Position numbers and translations under genes: made by a program | Shown: positions 50,556 through 61,919 of the stretch, in pieces | Position numbering within the stretch: position 1 is the first letter of the stretch | Layout of the letters: each line of letters opens with the position of its first letter | The notes under the pieces: generated by a model | What the model saw: only the letters and a program-made list of their open reading frames with translations | What the model was told of the DNA's origin: nothing | Database searches by the model: none | NCBI GenBank assembly: GCA_015698045.1 | Contig: BLAL01000156.1 | Location: forward strand, 1,054,001 to 1,118,000 | DNA: 64,000 bases | Reading direction: 5' to 3' | Origin: Rhizophagus clarus | Lineage: Eukaryota > Glomeromycota > Glomeromycetes > Glomerales > Glomeraceae

Positions 50556-51368
50556 ATGGAACAACCATCATTTTCTCAATCTGTTGATTATCTCGGTCAT
50601 ACTGATAAATTGACCGATACTGATGTTATCTCCTCTTATAAGGAAGTTTGCAAAAAACTTGATATCTATCAAAAAAAATTACGTGAAGAATGTGAACAAA
50701 AATTACAAAGGAAACTTGGAAAAAGTGTTACTACTGTAGGAGACATTAGCAACAGACTCAGACAAAGGAAGGAAGCCGCTTCATATGCAGAACAAAAACG
50801 TTTAATACGTTTGAAGAATGTTTTATGGAGACGTATGGGTCCATCAGTTGGAAAAGCGAACAAGCTTCAAAAGAATTTAGTATGGTAAGTTTTAAGAAAG
50901 AAGGGGGGAAAAGAATTTTTTTTTTTTTCGCAGGAATGATCCCCTTTTAAATGGTGAAGTGGTACTACATTACCTAGTGTGTGACAGTCTATTTATTTAG
51001 CCCCACCCCAAAAATTTTTAAGGGACTAGTTGGAAAAAAAGAAATATATATATTTTTTTACTTTAATGAATTATTTCTCTTTTTAATATTCATTCTCTCT
51101 TACTATTTCCATTAGTCCTTCCCCGCATCAAAGTAAAGATATATCTTCCGAACAAAAAAGTTGTCTCGTAGATGTTGATTCATCATCATATGTGCCTGTC
51201 GTACCGCGGTGTAACCGTTTTCTTAAAAATCTCAGAATTAAACGTAGAATAAGACACGAAAGAGCAATTAATCCGTATTTGGACTATTTAAACTACTTGA
51301 GACAACTACCAAGACAAAACACAAACAATCCCTTCGCAACCAATTTATTCGGTGGTATTAATTGGTGA
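50556..51368 (+). CDS. Family B gene 3: two-exon coiled-coil plus SSSY/NDPF protein, 193 aa
   Basis: Exon 1 is 50556-50884 and exon 2 is 51116-51368. The 231-nt intron has a GTAAGT donor and CCATTAG acceptor, and the junction codon is Cys110. The protein is near-identical to B1 in exon 1 (coiled coil about 27-55; WRRMGPSVGKANK near the exon end). In exon 2 it keeps DVDSSSYVPVVPRCNR, a basic block (residues 150-157, IKRRIR), and LRQLPRQNTNNPF..NLFGGINW. It has four more residues (DYLN region) than B1 without loss of frame. Pairing B3 with B1, and B2 with B0, fits a duplication of a two-gene block. The leader is lengthened by the six-copy repeat, which may alter expression. Function unknown. 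Confidence 0.75.
50934..51000 (+). other. Possible alternative terminal exon of B3
   Basis: A proximal acceptor (T tract then CGCAG, ending 50933) lies 49 nt after the donor. It opens a 67-nt exon reading W-NDPLLNGEVVLHY to TAG at 50998. It differs from the B1 version by three amino-acid changes and several silent ones, with the frame and stop kept. Confidence 0.4.
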
Positions 51369-52591
51369 TTATATTCGATATTTAACTCCCTTCCGATATT
51401 CGAAATCCGTAAATTTTGGCAAAATAATGAAACTCGAAAAATTATTGGCAAGTCTATTTCACCCTCTTTTTTTTTTTTTTTTTTTTTTCAGTCTATATTG
51501 TACCCTCATAATCGACATTCATTATAAAGTGGCTTTTATAATTGTACTACAAACTTTTAAGGCGATCACGTAACATTGATGACGATTTATTATTAGTTAT
51601 TCATTTTATTCAATTTGTTAATTCGGATTGTTCTGGTTCAATTAACAATTAACCAACAATCAAATTGTCGACAGATATATACGCATTTTTTAATCCTTTC
51701 TCACGAATTAATTATTATTATTATTATTATTATTTTCTCCACGAAAAACTAATAAATAAATAAAAAGTTATAGTTTGTTTAATTCTTGAACAATATCACC
51801 AGAATGAAAAAATAAACCAAAATGAATTTTTCTTAATAACATAATAATTACGCCACGTCGCCACGTCGTACATCATGCATACATATACGCGTGTAACAAT
51901 GATTTCTTCACATGTTTTAACTTATGAACATTTCTGAGGCTAATCTATTTCATTTTCGCATTTACATTCATACATACAATAATAATTGTTTACCACGATA
52001 ACCTTTTTTATGTAAATCTGCCTTATTGATACAATTAATTTGGCGGAACAAATTATAAGTCACATAAATATAGATCTGGAATAACTGAAACCTTTCGTAC
52101 CGTTCAGTGAAAATAAAGAAAAAAAAAATTTTCCCTTTGCAAATAATTCTTAAAAATAGAATTTTTTCTTTCATTTTAATTTATTTATATAATAATAATA
52201 TATGGCTAGTAAAGTATAAATATAAAAATATATTTTTAAAAGGATTTTATATTTTAAGTTTCATTAGGTAATGTTGTTTATTTTGGGTTTATTTTATTAT
52301 TGATATTATAGTACTTTTATTTATCCCTTGGACTATTTACTATATTATTTACTTTATTTATTTATTTTTATTCTTATTTTGTTTATTTATTCATTTTTTT
52401 TAAAAAAAAAAAGATTTGCACAAAAAGAATTTTAGATTAACACACATTACTTTGAATGTTCGCCAATTTAAGTAATGTGATATGATTTTTAAAAGGTTAA
52501 ATTCTTGGCAAAAAAAAGGCAAAAAAAAAATTGAATTACTCGAGTATATATAATCACTATATGTAGGCATACTTTATTTTACAATAAATGC

Positions 52592-52654
<63 letters not shown>

Positions 52655-54435
52655 CATGCGATCATTTCTTTTATTCAAAAAATAAATAAATAAATAAATA
52701 AATAATATAAAATGTAAAGAATGTGGCTACATTCGGATACCGGATCAAATCATGCCGACTTAAAAAAAACCGCTTTACCGGTGATCGTTATCTCTTACTC
52801 ATTTTATTGTACGATGTTCCACCGCATAGCGACAGAATTTGAAACATTAACGTCAAACCAACGAAAAATAAATATATTAATTATTTGTGGCGTCCGAATA
52901 ATATCATGTTTTGGTAAGGATAAGATAGGGGATATTTTATAACATTCAAGACTTTCCACGTTTAGGTACATAATATTTATTTATTTATTCATTTTGCCGC
53001 GATCTCCAGAATTCTTTCTTCATATAGTCGTTCATTCTGATTGACAACTTTTTTTAAACCATCACGTTGCTGATTTACTTATATTGTAGATTTCAACAGG
53101 AAATTCAAGTTTTCAAATTCCAGGTGTGTGTTGATTAACTAGCAAATTGATCACGTGAGATTACGTAATATAATTCCTGCCTTGCTGCCTAAGTTCTTAA
53201 AACCGGTCAAAATTAACTGCCGGAACAGCCGTGAAATAACTATTACTTATTTGATAATGATCGCTGAACTCAATATTTTAAAACAATTTAAATCCGTCGA
53301 TTATTGTATACTTTCATCACATCAATTAATTGAAATACTTGCAAGCAGATTTTATTCTTCATTCTCATTTTTTATTTTACTATTAATCAATTTTTAACCA
53401 GTAAAATACGTTCTAGAATTCACGATCCCGTCTCTTTATTTATTATTTTATTTATTAGTTTGTTATTATTCAATTTAATTTGTTATTTTATTTATTATTT
53501 CATTTATTGTTTAGTTTATTATTTAATTTATATTATTTAATTTATTATTTCGTTTATTAATTAATCTCTCTCGTCTTATAATAATAATAATAATCATAAT
53601 ATATACTACATAAATAAATTGTCTTTGGTTTTTTTAACCGTTAAAATTAACCTTGACGTATTTCATTGGATACAATACCTACTAAAACGTGATCCGTAAT
53701 ACACCTGATCTCATTTTCGGCACAAAAGATATGAGTCATGTGATATCCAATTTGACTCATTCAATCACGCGCCCAAGCCAAATTATAACTTAACTCGTTT
53801 TCATTAAAATGAATGTAATAATTTATTGCTCCTATTATTTACATAGTAGTACAAAAAACTTTTACAAAGCGGAAAATCTTTAATGATCCGATATTCTGAT
53901 GACACTTTTTGACTTCTTCGGCTCTAGCTTATGTAATTTCAAAATCTTTTTTCGTGTGAATAAACTAATATGTAACTACTATGTTGGTATATTACAACAA
54001 AATAAGGTATCTTTTAATTAATCTTTTAGTATAATTAGTAACGTCATATGAGTCATAAAAAAAATCATCTAATGACAGTAGAGTCATACTGTATACATGT
54101 GATATTGTAAGTCCGTTATTAATGAGTTGGGTTCAAAATTTTATTCACATATTTCTCTGTTTATTTGAAAGCTTGCACAACGTAAATTGTATAAAAATAC
54201 TTATTTTTCTTTTTTTTATTTAGTTAGAAAAATAATTTAATTTTTTTGCATGTTCCTTCGATCTTTCCTTTTCGTTATTTTATTTTTTCTTTCTCCTTCG
54301 TATACGTAAAATCAATTTACCCTAATCACCCTTGCGTCTTTTATTTTATTTTATTGGTTTACTTTCGTTATTTTTTTCGCTTTCTCTTTTTTTAGGTGGG
54401 TGGGTGGGTACGCTCGTGTTTCTTTTCTTTTCCTT
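51369..54435. other. Intergenic region after the B array
   Basis: Unit d flank to about 52660, with an AAT microsatellite at 52588-52653, then unique AT-rich sequence. ORFs at 52721-52942 and 53155-53397 (GTG start) have no recognisable domain. A GGTGGGTGGGTGGG tract lies at 54395-54408 just before the pyrimidine array. Confidence 0.5.
52588..52653. repeat. AAT trinucleotide microsatellite, unit d end
   Basis: About 22 uninterrupted AAT units. It is separate from the AAT locus at 33484-33671. Confidence 0.97.
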
Positions 54436-55330
54436 CGATATTCCTTTCTCTTTCCCTTTCGTTTTTCCTTTCCCTTTCGTTTTTCCTTTCCCCTCTCGTT
54501 TTTCCTTTCCCCTCTCGTTTCTCCCTTCCCCTCTCGTTTCTCCTTCCCTCTCGTTTCCCTTCCCTCTCGTTTCTCCCTTCCCCTCTCGTTTCTCCCTTCC
54601 CCTCTCGTTTCTCCCTTCCCCTCTCGTTTCTCCCTTCCCCTCTCGTTTCTCCCTTCCCCTCTCGTTTCTCCCTTCCCCTCTCGTTTCTCCCTTCCCCTCT
54701 CGTTTCTCCCTTCCCCTCTCGTTTCTCCCTTCCCCTCTCGTTTCTCCCTTCCCCTCTCGTTTCTCCCTTCCCCTCTCGTTTCTCCCTTCCCCTCTCGTTT
54801 CTCCCTTCCCCTCTCGTTTCTCCCTTCCCCTCTCGTTTCTCCCTTCCCCTCTCGTTTCTCCCTTCCCCTCTCGTTTCTCCCTTCCCCTCTCGTTTCTCCC
54901 TTCCCCTCTCGTTTCTCCCTTCCCCTCTCGTTTCTCCCTTCCCCTCTCGTTCTCCCTTCCCCTCTCGTTTCTCCCTTCCCCTCTCGTTTCTCCCTTCCCC
55001 TCTCGTTTCTCCCTTCCCCTCTCGTTTTTCCTTTCCCCTCCCCTTTCGTTTTTTCCCTTCCCCTTTCGTTTTTTCCCTTCCCCTTTCGTTTTTTCCCTTC
55101 CCCTTTCGTTTTTTCCCTTCCCCTTTCGTTTTTTCCCTTCCCCTTTCGTTTTTTCCCTTCCCCTTTCGTTTTTTCCCTTCCCTTTCGTTTTTTCCCTTCC
55201 CCTTTCGTTTTTTCCCTTCCCCTTTCGTTTTTTCCTTTCCCCTTTCGTTTTTTCCTTTCCCCTTTCGTTTTTTCCCTTCCCCTTTCGTTTTTTCCCTTCC
55301 CCTTTCGTTTTTCCTTTTTTCCTTTTTCTT
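54436..55330. repeat. Homopyrimidine minisatellite, 19/20-bp units
   Basis: About 25 near-identical units of TCTCGTTTCTCCCTTCCCC (19 bp), then about 13 units of a 20-bp variant with TTTCGTTTTTTCCC, with transition variants at the left end. One strand is almost all C/T apart from a single G per unit. Long ORFs appear in several frames on both strands because the unit contains no stop in any frame. These are artefacts: 19-bp units cycle through frames and any protein would be pure repeat. Confidence 0.97.
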
Positions 55331-55333
55331 TTT

Positions 55334-55373
55334 CCTGATCAAAGTTGCTGCACCTCAACGTTGGTGATCAGGT
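55334..55373. repeat. CCTGATCA / TGATCAGG inverted repeat
   Basis: Perfect 8-bp arms immediately after the pyrimidine array, followed by AAGTTTTTTTTTAAAAAAAACTT, a second small palindrome. They may mark an old insertion boundary. Confidence 0.4.
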
Positions 55374-58300
55374 GACAACAAGTTTTTTTTTAAAAAAAAC
55401 TTGGCTAAGCCAGCAACATCTTATGCCGTTATCATTAATAGCAAGTTAACTTGGTCATAACAAGGAGTTGTATATGGTTACATATGAAATTAGAAATAGT
55501 AATAATAACCTATGATTTATTATTGTTAATAATTATATGAATATTTAAAAATGTTAATAAATTTAAAATAATACTAATCTTCATAATGGTGTAGCCGAAA
55601 AATAATCTGCCGAAATGTAGTTTGAACCTGGCACAGGCGTAGATCGTCATGGAATTCTAGGGGATTTACTAGGTCCTGGAAAACTTTTAATAGGGGTTAC
55701 CGCCAAAATTCGGTTCGCATACTTAATAAATTTTGAGAAATTTTATGGGTTGTCTCAAAATTGGCATTAATAATATCAAATGAAATTAAAGAATAATGTT
55801 TTCAGGCCTTACATTTATTAGTAAAATTGTTATATTATTAAATATATGTGACATATGACCAAGATATTTGCATTTAAAAATGGTTGAAGTTTTCCAGGTC
55901 CGGATGATCGGCAACCAGGAATATAGCACTGTTTTCGGCAATATCTAATCAACGTCAACTGAATTTAAATTTAATAAAAAATGAATTTTTTTATTGTACT
56001 CTTTAATTGTTCAAAAAAAAATTAAATCTTAGATAATTATTTATTATTAATGATTAATTATGCAAAAAATGTTATTAACAAAAAAATAGAACTTTCAATG
56101 TATAAGTTTTTTTGTAATTATTTATAAAAAAAACACATTTAATCAAAATACAATGATATAAAAAAAAACCATATACTTATAAATTCTTTTAACCAGTATA
56201 AAGCATATGATCATAAGTAACTATATACTGATCATATTATGACTTTGGATTACTAATTTTGTTTTTAAACATAAGAGTATTTCATATCTTTTTCGTTTAG
56301 TTAAACTGGAATAAATAATATTTTCTTATTTAAGTTATTTTACTTAATTTACATAACAGATATGCTAACTTATACGAAGTAAAATTAATGACAAATAAAA
56401 AAAAAATTAATGCTAATAACAAGAAATTATTCTTGTATTTTTTAATGTTAATTATTTTAATCTGTTTCAATAAGAAATCCATTTGATGATCATTTTCAGC
56501 TTAGTTGTCTTGGCTTGTTGATCATTTTTGGTTTAATCTTCCGAAGGAAAAAAATTCTTAGATAATTGTAATTTCCAACACAATAACAACAATTATAATT
56601 ATTATTATTTGACATAATTATGATAGACGAATTTTTTTTAAGTTATCATCCCATAATTTTTTGCAAAAGAAAAAGTTCTACATAAATGCCTTGGCCTCGG
56701 GGTGGGTCATCAGGTTTTGAATGGAATAAAAGTACTGTACTGTACGTAAAGTAACGTATTCGTATACATATACAAATTTTGTCTTCAACCGATTTTCTTT
56801 TTAGGATGCTGATCTTGCAGATTTACTAATTATTTAATAATTACATAATATATTTTCCATTGTCTTAAATTCAGACTTTTCCTTTTATCGATTAACAAAT
56901 CTTTTAGTAGTGTATGGAATATTATTCTTCGCCCGCCGGGATTGGACCAGAAATAGGTGCAAAAGTCACAAAACTTCATTTGCCACTTTACATTATTATT
57001 CTCATCTGATTTGTAGTCCGCTTTGAACGGCTCTTGTGACAAGGCATTTCTATCTATTCGGTTAAGTTCTATCCAGTGGAAATAATGGCTCTGTACCTGG
57101 TTGTTCAAGTTTCGTAGCAGTCATAATGTTCTGAGTCAACGGTTACTAGGTCTGGAATCTTTCGCCAGGGACTATCCTTTCTGGCGGGCTTGCATGAAGA
57201 CTAGGTTTCCTTCGGGCTTACAAACTTTATGGCACTTCAATATCTTTCCCACTAGAAGCATGACACTTCCCTAATATTCAATTATGATAATAAATCTTTG
57301 ATTCAGTTGATTGGAAGCCATGTAATATTAAGACAGGCGCATCATCAGATGAACTGGTATCTAAAAATGACGACATCGATGGTTTGAAAATCTTGGGTTA
57401 CATTTCCTTATGTTATTGTGATATGACCAGGCGAATAATTTCATGGATCACCTTCAGGCGAATGAAATTCATACATGGATTTTTTTAGATTAACCTACTT
57501 TTCAAGATCAAAATTTAATTTGTAATGAGGATCGTCATTTTACGTTTCTCGACGCCCAACCAATTATCTAAAGACAGAAGAATCTGTTATATTAGAAATT
57601 ATCGTGATGAAAATCTAAGCGGAAAGGGTCAGATTTCTTTGACCCTAAAGCTAGTATTGATTAGGTTTAAACATTCTTGTGCCAAAAATTCAATATTCTT
57701 ATGTACATGTAGGATTACCACATTAAAGAAAAAAGTTAAACAGACACGTATGATTATGAAGAATTAGTCTTTAAATTTGAAGAGAGTATGAGTGTTAGAA
57801 TAAAGATTAATTGTATATTACTGCTTGAAAAGTCGTCAAGTCTAGAGAATATATGGAAAATTAGTATAGTATGATTTTTGTAAATTAGTACGTATGCGGA
57901 ACTTTTGCTTTGTGTTGCATATTTAATTTGCCAATTAATTTTTTAATTAAAGTATTTAATTCAGCAAGCTCGGTATAATTTATCAAAAATATATAGAATT
58001 TTTTTTTTTTCCTTTCTATTAATCAGTCAAATTCGTAAAATGGGATAAATTTTAAATTTTAATCATTGTATAATCCAACTCGTTTAGATTTGGCTCTTGG
58101 AAAATTACAAAAATGAGTAATCAAGTAGAGAATAAAAATTTTTTTTAACGCACATTTGTTAATAAAAAAATTTATAAATTTCTTTTTCTAAAATAAGTTT
58201 CCTTTTAGGAATTCAAAAAAAAAAAAAAAATTTTTTTTTTTTTTTTATAATCAATATAATCGATATGTAAAAATAAATCTTTATCCCTTACTTAAAAAAC

Positions 58301-58922
58301 AAATATCAATCTTTTATTATATGTAATTTATGAATTATTTAATATTCAAATTTTTTTAATAATTAGTAACTCATATTAAATCAAAATTTTTTTTTTTTTT
58401 TTTTATCATATTGATTGATATTTTTAGACATTACAAAAATATACAAATTGACATTAATTTTTTTTTATACATAGACATGTTAAATAGGAGACATATATAT
58501 ATATAAATATATATTTTGTAAAAAAAAATGCATCTTTATTTTTAAAATCACTATGAACGACTTCTTACGTTACACACAGTATGTGTAATGATTATCACCT
58601 TATTTTGATTGTGGGGCGTTTAACTAATACCAAAAACTTATTTATTTGACTAAATGAACAATATCAAGAAAGTACAATAAACGCCGAGACTAACCATAAG
58701 TTAATATTCGAGTATTACAAGATGAATTTTAATCGTTAATCTACTCATGATTTATTACTTGAAAACCAAGTTTTGTTCTTAATAGGCAATCAAAGAAGAA
58801 TATTTTTTGCTTTGTTATCTGAAAACTTAGTTTGCTGATTCCATTATTTCCATGTCAGTGATGGATAATGCACAATGATTGAATGTTCTAGATAAACATT
58901 CTTTTTAAGGACCGTTTTCAAC
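55374..58922. other. Intergenic region, no gene called
   Basis: Mostly AT-rich. The stretch 56830-57250 has somewhat higher G+C and a minus-strand open frame of 92 codons (56830-57108) without an ATG. Its upstream sequence is broken by stops, so it may be a decayed exon or transposon piece. An ATG ORF at 57525-57767 has no recognisable feature. Poly-A/T and TA repeats lie at 58210-58530. Confidence 0.45.
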
Positions 58923-58930
58923 TATAAAAA
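58923..58930 (+). promoter_or_regulatory. TATA box (TATAAAAA)
   Basis: Canonical TATA word 59 bp before the ATG at 58982. Spacing suits a short 5' leader of about 25-30 nt. Confidence 0.5.
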
Positions 58931-58981
58931 GGATTGAAAAATTCTATCATTCGAAGGAATTCTACTCGTCCTCCTTTCACT

Positions 58982-60190
58982 ATGGGTGCGAGCAAAGAAA
59001 TATCTAGTGAAAAAATTGACAGAAAAAAAAATAAGGGACAAGACATTACAAGTAGTAAAAGGGTCAAAAAATATTCCACAAGAAGGCCTGAAGGGGAAAT
59101 AATTAGAAAAAAACAAATTGAAAAAAAGAAAAAACAAGAACGCGAAGAAAGAAGAAAACTTAGAAAAGAAGAAGCAGCAAAAAAAGCAGAAGCAAAAAAC
59201 GCTATAGAAGAAATACTTGAAAAGGAAGGATTCAAAAAACATGAAGAAGCCAAAGGAATTATTCATCTTCTAAGCACTAACAAAATCGCTTATAATATGA
59301 GTTACCCAAAAAATATTAATGAATTAAAAGAATTAATAGATATACGAGTAAAAGTAAATAGTTTCTTTTTGTTTTGCAGGCTTGTCGCTGCGGAAGTAAA
59401 TAAATTTTTTCGTCAGCTAGTGGATGCAGACATAAATATCGGTTCACGACATATTAAGTGTTACTCTTCGCAATTATGGAATAATGATAAGATAATCACG
59501 ACAAGAATAAAAAATATCCTTAACGCACTATCCTCAGAACTTGCAAATAATAATATATCCTCACCTTCTCATAATAATTCTAAAAAAATATGCGTAAGAA
59601 AACCTGGTATTTTTGTATTTCATAAAGACTATGAGTATACGATCGATTGTAAGCTTGATAATAGTGAAAAAACTACTAGTTTGAATACAGCAAATACTTA
59701 TAAATTTCTTTTTACAGAGGCGCACTTTGACTTCTTATCGGAGAAAGAGAAACAATGCATTATTAAGAACGTTGAAGATCATCAAAAAAATTATGGCAGC
59801 ATTAATTGGAAAGTTATCATCAAAAATTTAGAAAAAGAATGTGGTGAACTTCGTTCTGAGGATAGAATCAAAAAATTTTGGAATTCAAGACTAAAAAGAA
59901 ATTCAAGAGAAGTTAAAAAAACTGAAGACGATCTTCTGCATTATAATCAGACAACAACTAATTCGCTAAACAATGTCTATAATTACTCAATGAACATACC
60001 TTATAATTCTCAAAGAAATCCTCATAATGAAGAGTCACCTTTTTGCAATCAACAATATATTATAATTCCGTCAATACCAAATGCTAAAAAGCCAATCCCC
60101 TTGCGTTCAAAAGCTCTGCCAAAAAATCTAGAAGAAGTATTCACTAAACAAACAGCTTTCGAACCACTTGTTCCTAGTCGCTTCGCCTAA
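58982..60190 (+). CDS. Myb/SANT-like DNA-binding protein with HMG-box-like segment, 402 aa
   Basis: Probable nuclear regulator. The first ATG is at 58982; the same frame extends upstream only through a TTG. Residues 10-50 are Lys/Arg-rich, 42-90 form a highly charged probable coiled coil. Residues 122-190 resemble a degenerate HMG box: NSFFLFCRLVAAEVNK, then a CYSSQLWNNDK helix and a third helix, as in fungal MATA-HMG proteins, though key HMG residues are not all present. Residues 244-306 look like a Myb/SANT domain: hydrophobic helix, INWKVIIKNL, CGELRSEDRIKKFWNSR as the recognition-like helix. The C-terminal ~95 residues are Asn/Ser/Pro-rich and probably disordered. No intron needed. Targets unknown. 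The HMG assignment is weaker than the Myb one. Confidence 0.8.
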   Translation: MGASKEISSEKIDRKKNKGQDITSSKRVKKYSTRRPEGEIIRKKQIEKKKKQEREERRKLRKEEAAKKAEAKNAIEEILEKEGFKKHEEAKGIIHLLSTNKIAYNMSYPKNINELKELIDIRVKVNSFFLFCRLVAAEVNKFFRQLVDADINIGSRHIKCYSSQLWNNDKIITTRIKNILNALSSELANNNISSPSHNNSKKICVRKPGIFVFHKDYEYTIDCKLDNSEKTTSLNTANTYKFLFTEAHFDFLSEKEKQCIIKNVEDHQKNYGSINWKVIIKNLEKECGELRSEDRIKKFWNSRLKRNSREVKKTEDDLLHYNQTTTNSLNNVYNYSMNIPYNSQRNPHNEESPFCNQQYIIIPSIPNAKKPIPLRSKALPKNLEEVFTKQTAFEPLVPSRFA

Positions 60191-61919
60191 ACGATTTCGT
60201 ATACTACACATAATTGATGTTAAAATACATTTTTTGGATACATATTATAAAACAGGATGTAGAAATTGCAATTACCGTATAGTGGGTTAAGTTTATATTT
60301 GTGATCATGGCTGATGAAATCACAGCGAATGCAGTTATAATAATACTTTTCTCAGAAGATTCTCTCCATCTATTAATCGTTCGATTTCCACTTTCGTCTA
60401 TTGTTGACGTATGAATAATTTGTATATATTGGAATCATTGAATAAAAAAGAAACGTTATACTACTGTTGTGATGGCCACCCTGATTTTGGGCATTCTATT
60501 ATCAAGTATAATCGAGAAAATACATGATTTATTCATAAAGTAGTGTTTCTTTTTATATATATAATTCGTTGCAATTCGTAGCGGTCGTTATCAAAAATTA
60601 CTCAATGTGTTCCTATTATAAATAAAAAAAACACAAGACGATGATATTCATAAAACGAATATGATTAATAAAATTAGTGAAACATTTCTACATAGGACAA
60701 CTTACCAATCATGATCAGATCCAGAGTTATATTTTTTTTTTATTCAATTAACTTATCCGTAAATATATGATCCGAATGAAACAACCAACTATTTATATAC
60801 GAAATTACTAGACTACAAAAAGTATAATGAAAATTCCTTTAATGATTAACCTTTTTTGATGTAATCGGAAACTTGATAAATGTGATGTTTATCGGAAAAA
60901 TTATACCGAAAGTGACTCTTTAACCAGCTTTTCAGGGATTTTTTCCTCATTTGTTCTTTTGCGCTCACTCTCATCACGTGGATCAAATACAGGTGTTAAA
61001 TTAACAGTAAACTCGAAATTAACTTCGAAGGATATGTGCCTCTACGTAGCAATGAAAGTCCATGCACTAAGAATAAAATTTCATGTAATGAACTGATGTA
61101 ATCCAAATCACCTTATTGTGGTGTAAAATTTTAAGTTACTGTACCATGGATCAGACAGATTGCATGTTGTTATATTGACTAAGTAAGTATGTTATTTCAA
61201 AGTTACGAGTTGACTATATTCTATATTAAGTTTAGCTCCTACGGTTGAATTGATCCCCTGCAGGTATTATACAATACGTGCATTAAACCTTCTCGTACAT
61301 AGGAATGTTATTTTATTCTTTGAAAAAAAGAATAACCTTAACATTCAGCCTCCAAAAGAACAAGCGAAAGGTACCGAGGAACTCGGAACATTCTCACAAA
61401 AAGTTGTATAGTCACAAAGTCCACAACTATCTAAATAATAATATAGAAACATTAGAAAATATCACACAGAAGAAAAACATGAAGAAAGCTTTATTAGGCG
61501 TATCATGTATGGGTCTATTAATTGATTGTGTTGGAAACGAATATACCGGTTTTCATTACTTCTCCAATACTTAAATAACAAGAAGAGGAACATGCTTTGC
61601 GTGTTGAATTAATTTAAGATACTCGCGATTTTTAGAAGGGGCAAAGGTTTATTCTCTTTTAAACCACTTTTATGAAAAAAATATTCCTTGTTACGCGGGT
61701 GCCCTTTTACTAATTGGTAAATAATTTAAATTAGTGGGTTTTTTCGATGACTCGATGATAATATCGTGAGTCAAAATAAAACTAACAAACCTCTTATCCA
61801 TTAATCGGAGGATTTTACGCATATTTATTTCTTTTAACATTTTGTCCAAAGTTTTTGATTGTGTAATTGACACGACTGGCAAACTTTCGATATTATATGT
61901 AATATGAGCGGCTGAAATA
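60191..61919. other. Intergenic region, no firm gene
   Basis: An 89-codon ATG ORF at 61305-61574 is Lys/Asn-rich with no domain. A minus-strand open frame at 61691-61936 starts without ATG but directly follows TTTCAG, so it could be a stray exon; no partner exon was found. Neither is called. Confidence 0.45.

Larger units (their letters stand above)
46540..52660. repeat. Family B array, unit d
   Basis: Marked by CGCTTTTAGCCGTTATCGTA at about 46890 and collinear with unit b. It is longer, largely because of the six-copy leader repeat at 49483-50420. It carries B3. Confidence 0.7.

Noticed and set aside
54332-55375. Five overlapping ORFs of 310-350 codons on both strands
   Set aside because: They are stop-free only because they cross the 19/20-bp pyrimidine minisatellite; the unit length shifts frame each copy and the products are pure Ser/Pro/Phe/Leu or Arg/Glu/Gly/Lys repeats.
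56830-57108. 92-codon minus-strand open frame with Cys and aromatic residues
   Set aside because: No ATG, upstream sequence broken by stops, no recognisable domain; possibly a decayed exon but unsupported.
58918-59266. Two minus-strand ORFs, Ser/Phe-rich
   Set aside because: Shadows of the Lys-rich N terminus of the Myb-like gene.
59354-59379. Intron-like GTAAATAG...TTTTGCAG inside the Myb-like gene
   Set aside because: Only 26 nt, not a multiple of three, and removal would break both the frame and the HMG-like NSFFLFCR segment.
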